DNA of 64,000 bases. It comes from Haloactinospora alba. Its GTDB lineage: Bacteria > Actinomycetota > Actinomycetes > Streptosporangiales > Streptosporangiaceae. Below the pieces are notes generated by a model. It made no database searches. It was given only the letters and a program-made list of their open reading frames with translations, and was not told the origin of the DNA. Where the stretch lies: positions 310,001-374,000 of the forward strand of contig NZ_VFQC01000002.1 in assembly GCF_006717075.1 (NCBI RefSeq), written 5' to 3'. Each line of letters begins with the position of its first letter. Position 1 is the stretch's first letter. The position numbers and the translations under genes are program-made. Shown here piece by piece: positions 58,433 to 64,000 of the stretch.

Positions 58433-58871
58433 TTCCCAAGGGGAGTGATCCTTGTCCAGTGAGTCCCGTCTTGGTTCCCACCACTGGTGCGTATGTGGAT
58501 TCCCTCCTTCCGCGGCCATGGCTATATACGGGATCATGAGGAGAAACGACCGGCACGTGCCGCACGTGAGGACGGTTTCGCGGTGCCATTGTGGTTGGTG
58601 GGACAACTAGCAGGTCTCTCATATGACTAAACGGTATGTTTCCTACTCCGGCCGTTGCCGATGTCTCTCACTCAAGCAAGGGCCGCGGTGAGGGGGCGCC
58701 ACCGATTTGATTCTTTCATGAAATCCCTGCCTCGGATGCGAATCAGTTTATGTGAAAGAGAATGAAAGTTCCGGGGCCGGATCGAAGGGTTTTTCTCGTT
58801 GGTCGTTTGTGTGAAATTTGGGAAAAAGTTCTTTCGTAATCCCTAGTCCTCGACATGGCGGGATGGGAACT
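58433..58871. other. Intergenic region after the methyltransferase gene
   Basis: 439 bases. It contains AT-rich patches (TTTGTGTGAAATTTGGGAAAAAG near 58806-58828, for example) in contrast to the core genome, and probably the right edge of the accessory island. No gene, tRNA fragment or repeat of the tRNA-Ile 3' end is seen. Confidence 0.5.
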
Positions 58872-59142
58872 ATGAGAACTCGTGTTCAACGGGCGGGGTC
58901 GATCGCGATCGGCGCCCTGTTCGCCGGAGTCGCGGTAGCGGGCACGCCTGCGGCGTCCATGGCAACGGTCATGCCCCTTTCCGCGGAGTCCGCGGTGAGT
59001 GCTCCTAGCGGGCATGTCGGCCCCTTCGATAGCTACGCTGCGTGTGAGTATGTGCGGTCCTCGGACAGCCACAATACGATCGAGTGTTTCTACAGCGGGC
59101 GATCACCGGCGCCTTCCGGGGTGGCATTACTACGCGTTCTGA
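58872..59142 (+). pseudogene. Small secreted protein gene with an apparent frameshift
   Basis: ATG 58872 begins a signal peptide (MRTRVQRAGSIAIGALFAG to PAASMA). The mature part reads VGPFDSYAACEYVRSSDSHN then TIECFYSG. At 59097-59099 there are three G's. If one were absent, the frame would continue DHRRLPGWHYYAF to a TGA at 59140-59142, giving an 89-residue protein with two cysteines and the aromatic end common in small secreted actinobacterial peptides. As given, the frame drifts to an implausible C-terminus ending at 59249. This may be a real mutation or a sequencing error. Confidence 0.55.
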
Positions 59143-59830
59143 GGTTTTCGGTGACCGGTGCCGTGTCGCGGGAGTGGGTGCGGCACCGGCGGTGCGGGTC
59201 CGGGAGGTGTCTCCGGGCCCACGTATTCCGTGTGGGAACTGGCATGTGACCGGGCTCTATTCGGGGCTGGCGGTACTGTCGGTGGTAAAAGCGCCCCGTG
59301 ACCACTGCGACGGGTTGCCGTCGGCGGCCTGGGGCGCGGGATATGCGGTGTTCTCGGGTGCCTTATTACACCCTTCGTTGCGGGCGAGTTTGGCCTGTCC
59401 TCCCTCGGAAGCTGTGGTCTGGTATACGCCCCCGAGCCAGAGCATCGAGCAAGTGTATCGATCCGGTATCGCAACGTGAATCCGAGTGCGAAATTTACCG
59501 ACGCGTTTTATCACCGCATTGATAAAAGGAAAATGTTTGCCCCTGCTGGGGGTCCGTACCGGTGTCGCGTTTTTCCAGTACAGAAAGGCGAAGAGTTGAT
59601 ACCGCAACATCAGTAACAGGTCCGACCCCTACTCCCCCGCCGAATGTTACCCGTAACCCTCTTGAAAAAGAGGGTCGTTCATTCCATGATTATTCGCACT
59701 TAACAGGAAACGTGTCCGCTGGCCGGCCCGAGGTACCGATCCCCCACACGTAGTCGTCGCCACCGTCGCCGGCGCGGGGCCCCGCGGCCGGGCTCCGTAA
59801 CACGGACACGCCGCTCAAGGAGGAACAGGG
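59143..59830. other. Intergenic region before the DUF6230 gene
   Basis: 688 bases. A frame at 59084-59479 is open but has poor codon use and no ribosome-binding site. A perfect 8-base hairpin (ACCCTCTT, loop GAAA) lies at 59656-59675 and may be a terminator or attenuator. AAGGAGGAA precedes the next gene. Confidence 0.5.
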
Positions 59831-60475
59831 ATGAGCGAAGAAACGGAAGAGTTTCCTGAGCAGGAGGAGCAGGAACAGGCGCAGAGCCACACGAGCTGGG
59901 GCCGCTTCGCGCTGCTGACCGTCCCCGCGCTCGCGGGAGCGGGCGCGCTTCTGCTGGGAGCCGCCAACGGGGCTATGGCGGTGTCCTTCGCGGTCTCGGG
60001 GCAGCAGTTCAAAATCTCGGCTGACGAGATGCGCGGTGACGGGGTCGCCATTTACGGGTCCCTCGACGAGGACGTTCGGGAGAACGTGCGTCCCGTGTCC
60101 GTCGCGGCCATCGAGGACGCGGAGATCGACAACCTCTGCCAGTCGGTACTGACCGAGTTCCCCATACTCGGGCAGGTGTCACTGCAGTTGTCCGCAGGAA
60201 CCGAGGGCTCTCCCGTCGAATCCTCGGACCTCTTCATCGACATGACCCAGATGAGCGGTGACACGGAGTTCTCCGAGCTGGAAATCGGCCGGGACGCTTC
60301 GACCCTGGACAAAGGACCGGAAGGCGCCCAGGGAATGCAGGACCTGTTCGGCATGCAGGGTGACTCGATCACCGTCAACGACCTGGAACAGACCGCTTGG
60401 GCAGCGAACGCCGGAACGTTCCGCCTCTCCGGGCTGGATCTGAACGTCGAACGCGGCGACTCCGAGTGCTTCTGA
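59831..60475 (+). CDS. DUF6230-family secreted or membrane-anchored protein
   Basis: 214 residues. A Glu/Gln-rich cytoplasmic start (about 1-20) precedes one hydrophobic segment (WGRFALLTVPALAGAGALLLGAANG, about 23-50). The external part starts AVSFAVSGQQFKISADEMRGDG, the DUF6230 opening. Two cysteines are visible (DNLCQSV and the terminal ECF). Such proteins are paired with DUF6114 proteins in Streptomyces and relatives, as here, with 73 bases between the genes. The function is unknown; a link to sporulation or steroid ester handling has been suggested only by annotation. Confidence 0.8.
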   Translation: MSEETEEFPEQEEQEQAQSHTSWGRFALLTVPALAGAGALLLGAANGAMAVSFAVSGQQFKISADEMRGDGVAIYGSLDEDVRENVRPVSVAAIEDAEIDNLCQSVLTEFPILGQVSLQLSAGTEGSPVESSDLFIDMTQMSGDTEFSELEIGRDASTLDKGPEGAQGMQDLFGMQGDSITVNDLEQTAWAANAGTFRLSGLDLNVERGDSECF

Positions 60476-60548
60476 CCTGTGGGCGAGCGTAGCTCCGAAC
60501 GGAAGAGGCCCAACCGCTCGCCAGGGGCGGTCGAGTGAAGGGAAGCTG

Positions 60549-61061
60549 ATGCGGACTCGACGGGATTCTCTGGTCCGCCGAGGATGGCGCGCCTTCCGTA
60601 ACTGGCGCCGGCGGCGCCCCTTCTGGGGCGGAGTACTGGCGATGCTGTCCGGGGCCGAGATCGCAGCTCTGCCGCTGGCTCCGGCCTCGGTGATGTTCGT
60701 TCAGGGGCCGGCCGGGATCACGTCGGTGCTGATGGGCGTTTTCCTGATCGCTCTCGGCCTGATCACCTGGGCCACCCCCGGCCAGCGCACGATCGCGGGC
60801 GTGCTGACCGTGCTCGTGGGCTTGGGAGCTCTCGTCCTGTCGAACCTCGGCGGGTTCGTCATCGGAACCCTGCTGGCACTGCTCGGCGGCGGGTTGATGT
60901 TCGCGTGGCAGCCGACGCCGCGTCGGCGGAGGTCACGTCGGGGGAAGCGTCGCGGTACCCCGGAGTCCCGTTCCGATCCGGATCGGGAGGAGAACCCCGC
61001 GGAAGAGCCGTCCCCCACGGCCGGAACACTCCCCCAACCTCCCTCGGTGAACCAGGGCTGA
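60549..61061 (+). CDS. DUF6114-family membrane protein
   Basis: 170 residues. A basic N-terminus (RRDSLVRRGWRAFRNWRRRRPFWGG) is followed by four hydrophobic helices (about 27-130), including AGITSVLMGVFLIALGLITWATPGQRTIAGVL. An Arg-rich then acidic, Pro-rich tail closes it. Always next to DUF6230 genes in the actinobacteria I recall. It is probably the membrane anchor or partner of the DUF6230 protein. The biochemical role is unknown. Confidence 0.8.
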   Translation: MRTRRDSLVRRGWRAFRNWRRRRPFWGGVLAMLSGAEIAALPLAPASVMFVQGPAGITSVLMGVFLIALGLITWATPGQRTIAGVLTVLVGLGALVLSNLGGFVIGTLLALLGGGLMFAWQPTPRRRRSRRGKRRGTPESRSDPDREENPAEEPSPTAGTLPQPPSVNQG

Positions 61062-61184
61062 CGAGGTTTCCCCAGACCTGCGTCTACCGGAGCTCATCCC
61101 CCGCCCCGGTCGGCGCAGCCCGAAAACGGGCGGTCCGGACAGCCGGGCCGCCCGCATCTCCCATTTTCCGGAAGGAAACTGACA

Positions 61185-61886
61185 ATGTGGCGCATTCTTC
61201 AAGGAGAAACGTCCAGTACCCGTACCCCGCACCGGATAGGCGCGCGGCTTGCGCTGACCACGGCGGGAGCCGCGGGAGCGGTCGCTCTCGCCTCGGGGGC
61301 GGCCTTCGCCGCATCCTCGACCACAGTGGAACCGGCGGGTGACTACTTCTCGGCCCACCTCACGAGCTCCGCGGCGTTCACGGTCGGCAGCGTGACCGTG
61401 ACCTGCGACACATCCGAGACGAACCCCACCGACCCGCTCGGTACCGACGACGCCAACAAGGTTCCGGAGGACAACACCAACCCGGACGGGCCCGTGGTCT
61501 CCGCGGTGAACCCGCCGAGTTTCGACAACTGCACGACGAACATGCCGCTTGTCGACGCCGAGGTAACGACCTCGGGCGAATGGACCATCGAGGCGCAGGG
61601 CGGCTCGCCCAGCACCGCATCCCTGGTCCTCCCCCAGGGCGGCCTCGTCGTGCAGACCAGCGGACTGGCCTCGTGCGAGGCTGTCGGTGCGCCGGACGGT
61701 CCCGCTACAGCGACCGGGGAGTGGACCAACGGCGATCCCGCCGAACTGTCCTTCTCCGACGTCAGCACACCGGTGAACGTGACCGGGGGAACGGGCTGCC
61801 CCACCGACTCGGACGAGGCCCTGTTCTCCGCTGACTACGAGGTGAACAACGAGAGCTCGCCGGACACCCCCATAACCATCCAGTAA
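61185..61886 (+). CDS. Secreted protein of unknown function
   Basis: 233 residues. A signal peptide is clear (basic start, then LALTTAGAAGAVALASGAAFA). The mature part is acidic, beta-rich and Thr/Asn/Pro-rich, with two cysteine-containing motifs near VTVTCDTSETNP and PSFDNCTTNMP and more later (LASCEAVG, GTGCPTDS). This resembles secreted proteins annotated as alkane-oxidation activator-like in Streptomyces, a weak resemblance. It follows the DUF6230-DUF6114 pair and is ended by a strong hairpin. Confidence 0.72.
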   Translation: MWRILQGETSSTRTPHRIGARLALTTAGAAGAVALASGAAFAASSTTVEPAGDYFSAHLTSSAAFTVGSVTVTCDTSETNPTDPLGTDDANKVPEDNTNPDGPVVSAVNPPSFDNCTTNMPLVDAEVTTSGEWTIEAQGGSPSTASLVLPQGGLVVQTSGLASCEAVGAPDGPATATGEWTNGDPAELSFSDVSTPVNVTGGTGCPTDSDEALFSADYEVNNESSPDTPITIQ

Positions 61887-61901
61887 CCGCGATCCCCGCG
61901 T

Positions 61902-61935
61902 GGACGGTCCCCGGCGGCACCGCCGGGGACCGTCC
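61902..61935 (+). terminator. Hairpin terminator after the secreted protein gene
   Basis: Perfect 16-base stem (GGACGGTCCCCGGCGG and its complement) with a 2-base loop, 15 bases after the stop codon. No T tract. Confidence 0.8.
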
Positions 61936-62003
61936 GTAGCAGGAACCGTGGGAGAACGGACGCAACCGGTACGGCTCCCGGCTCGTGTGGAACGGCGGAG
62001 GTA

Positions 62004-63260
62004 GTGTTGGACAGCGAATCCCCCACGTCGCAGTTTCAACACAATCCGCTCGCGGACATGCCGGCCGACCTCGGGGCGCGCCTCCGGGAGGCGCTTGCGC
62101 CGACGAGCGACGAGATCGTCGCCGAGATACAGTCGCGTATCCCCGAGTACGCTCGCTCCCGCGACCCCCAGTACCTGCGGGTCACCCGAACTTCTGTGGA
62201 ACGGGCGTTGAACGCATTCCTCGGCCGGATCGGCGAACCGCACCCCCGCGTCGCCGAACTGCACGCGGAGTTCCGGGCCGTCGGCGCGGGAGAGGCGCAC
62301 GAGGGACGCAGCCTGGACAGCCTGCAGACGGCGATGCGCAGCGCAGCGGTGATCGCCTGGCGCCGCATCACGATGATGTCCGAAACGCTGGAACTGTCCC
62401 GCCAGCAGATCAGTGTCCTGGGGGAGTCGGCGTTCCTGTTCCTCGAGGAGATCGCCGCTGCGGCCACGGAGGGCTACAACCGGGCCAAGGCCAGCGCTCT
62501 CGACGAACTGCAGCGCCGCCGCGGACGCCTGCTCAACCTCCTGCTGGCAGACGACTCCCCGAACATCGAGGCGGTGTTCGACCTGGCCAGGGCCGCCGAG
62601 TGGCGGGTTCCCAGCCGCATATCCGTCGCGGTGCTGCACAACACGGATCCGGACTCCGCGGCGGCTCCCATGCTTCCTCCCGACACACTCACCGATTTCA
62701 ACCGGGCGGATCCGTGTGTCGTGGTGCCCGATCCGGACGGTCCCGGACGGTTGCGTTCCCTCGAGCTCGCGTTGCGGGACTGGCGGGCCGCCCTGGGGCC
62801 GACGGTAAGCATCACCGAGGGGGCTGCCTCGCTCTCGCGCGCCCGCGACACCCTCGAACTGATGCGGTCGGGCACGATCGGCGGTACCGGGGTCGTACGG
62901 TGGTCCGATCATCTGGTGCCGGTGATGCTGTGCAGCGACGCCGAGCTGGTGCGGGCGATGGCGCGCAACCGCCTGGCGCCGTTGTACGAACTCCGGCCTG
63001 TCCAGCGGGACCGCATGGCCGACACGTTGCTCGTCTGGCTGCAGGTCGGTTTCAACGCCAACGAGGTGGCGCAGCGACTGCACGTCCACCCGCAGACGGT
63101 GCGCTACCGGCTGCGCCGTCTGGAACAACTCTTCGGAGAGTGGCTACGGGACCCCGACCACAGGTTCGAGTTGGAACTGGTGCTGCGGGCGCGCCGGCTC
63201 CTGCCGCAGCTCGGCGAGACGCCGGGGCAGGAGCCGGGAGCGGAACGGGACCCCACCTGA
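62004..63260 (+). CDS. PucR-family transcriptional regulator
   Basis: 418 residues from TTG 62004 with GGAGGT 5 bases upstream. The N-terminal part resembles the RsbRD-like helical domain (SRIPEYARSRDPQYLRVTRTSVERALNAFL). A GGDEF-like/central PucR region follows (about 190-300), and the C-terminal PucR helix-turn-helix reads TLLVWLQVGFNANEVAQRLHVHPQTVRYRLRRLEQLFG (last 70 residues). Such regulators often sense metabolites; the ligand is unknown. It follows the DUF6230 cluster behind a terminator, so it is independently transcribed. Confidence 0.87.
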   Translation: MLDSESPTSQFQHNPLADMPADLGARLREALAPTSDEIVAEIQSRIPEYARSRDPQYLRVTRTSVERALNAFLGRIGEPHPRVAELHAEFRAVGAGEAHEGRSLDSLQTAMRSAAVIAWRRITMMSETLELSRQQISVLGESAFLFLEEIAAAATEGYNRAKASALDELQRRRGRLLNLLLADDSPNIEAVFDLARAAEWRVPSRISVAVLHNTDPDSAAAPMLPPDTLTDFNRADPCVVVPDPDGPGRLRSLELALRDWRAALGPTVSITEGAASLSRARDTLELMRSGTIGGTGVVRWSDHLVPVMLCSDAELVRAMARNRLAPLYELRPVQRDRMADTLLVWLQVGFNANEVAQRLHVHPQTVRYRLRRLEQLFGEWLRDPDHRFELELVLRARRLLPQLGETPGQEPGAERDPT

Positions 63261-63446
63261 CATCCCCGTAGATCCTCCGGAACCGCGAGCCTGTGTGCCG
63301 TAGCGGATTCCCGTCTTCGGGGGGTGACGTGGGACGGACCGTGCCCCGCTCGGACCGCGTGGCCCCGTGGACGCCGTTCCTGTCCGGGGGGTCCGTGGCG
63401 GATACTGGCAGCGGCCGGTCGCCTCGGGGAACCTGTGAGGACACTC

Positions 63447-63782
63447 ATGCTGATTCTGCGTTCTGTCGTGCTGTTCGCGGTAGCCGCCCTGTTCGAGATC
63501 GGGGGCGCGTGGCTGGTGTGGCAGGGGGTCCGGGAGCATCGGGGACTGTTGTGGGTCGGACTGGGGGTGCTCGCGTTGGGGCTGTACGGGTTCGTGGCGA
63601 CACTGCAACCCGACCCCCACTTCGGGCGGATCCTCGCCGCCTACGGGGGTGTTTTCGTCGCGGGTTCACTCATCTGGGGTGTGGTGATGGACGGGTATCG
63701 CCCCGACCGGTTCGACATTGTCGGTGCCGTGGTGTGTCTGCTCGGTGTCGCGGTCATCATGTACGCCCCGCGGGGCGGGTAG
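63447..63782 (+). CDS. YnfA/UPF0060 family small membrane protein
   Basis: 111 residues from ATG 63447, the usual length for UPF0060. Four hydrophobic helices: [22 protein letters not shown], the region near [39 protein letters not shown] and [17 protein letters not shown]. The motif [18 protein letters not shown] and the [13 protein letters not shown] loop are diagnostic. The fold is related to small multidrug-resistance proteins; the substrate is unknown. A longer frame upstream to 63324 lacks support. Confidence 0.9.
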   Translation: MLILRSVVLFAVAALFEIGGAWLVWQGVREHRGLLWVGLGVLALGLYGFVATLQPDPHFGRILAAYGGVFVAGSLIWGVVMDGYRPDRFDIVGAVVCLLGVAVIMYAPRGG

Positions 63783-64000
63783 GGCGACGCCTCGCGTCCG
63801 CGCGCGGGGAACAAGGGGAAACAACAGGGACGAGAGTTCCGTGTTGTCACGGCGCTGGCGGGTGGCCCTGGAACGTGCTGTTCAGTATCGCGGTGTACAC
63901 CGCTCGCGCGGTACGCGCTCCCCAGCGGGACCGTGGACCGCCGAAAGGTTCCGGGGACTGTCGAGCGGTGGTGGAACGGGGGAGCGCGCTGGCCACGCAG
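63783..64000. other. Right edge, no gene visible
   Basis: 218 bases of GC-rich sequence with no convincing open frame. Part of a promoter or the start of a gene outside the window may be included. Confidence 0.4.

Noticed and set aside
59084-59479. 131-residue plus-strand open frame after the secreted peptide
   Set aside because: No ribosome-binding site, no domain, and composition unlike the neighbouring genes.
47763-64000. Downstream tRNA-Ala or a duplicated tRNA-Ile 3' end as attachment site
   Set aside because: Neither could be found by eye in the rest of the window.

Overview
The window is chromosomal DNA from a high-GC actinobacterium. I infer a relative of Nocardiopsis, Streptomonospora or Thermobifida, from protein style and from the Streptomyces-like gene order around the replication origin; no species can be assigned from the sequence alone. 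The origin (oriC) lies between dnaA and dnaN at about 37.6-38.15 kb. Genes to its left mostly run leftward (rpmH to parB) and genes to its right run rightward (dnaN to gyrA and beyond).

Left part, 1-13.5 kb. A partial TadA-associated gene and upp are followed by small hypothetical and membrane genes. Next comes dnaB, interrupted in its P-loop by a very small class 3 intein, and a MATE transporter gene with DnaA-box-like 9-mers between the two. A Tat-exported amidase and the rpsF-ssb-rpsR-rplI operon follow. The block ends with a GT87-type glycosyltransferase and a bifunctional penicillin-binding protein.

Middle part, 14-35.4 kb. padR and ino1 are followed by a membrane protein and the cca tRNA nucleotidyltransferase. 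A cell-envelope run then encodes a DUF6049 protein, two tandem MurJ flippases, a MurJ-linked pseudokinase, SigM and its zinc anti-sigma factor. trxB-trxA sits behind a SigR-type promoter. The leftward origin cluster is rsmG-parA-parB, with four parS sites in and around it, and rpmH-rnpA-yidD-yidC-jag.

Origin right arm, 35.8-47.8 kb: dnaA, oriC, dnaN, a short gnd, recF, a DUF721/DciA protein, gyrB, gyrA, a DUF3566 membrane protein and tRNA-Ile(GAU).

Accessory island, about 47.8-58.6 kb. Just after tRNA-Ile the GC content falls visibly. The genes are vsr, an 1812-residue DEAD-type helicase with a DUF1998-like cysteine-rich C-terminus, a 984-residue protein of unknown family, and a divergent DNA cytosine-5 methyltransferase. 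The set looks like an anti-phage system related to Druantia or DISARM and is the most interesting part of the window.

Right end, 58.6-64 kb: a short secreted protein gene with an apparent frameshift, a DUF6230-DUF6114-secreted protein cluster, a PucR-type regulator and a YnfA-family membrane protein.
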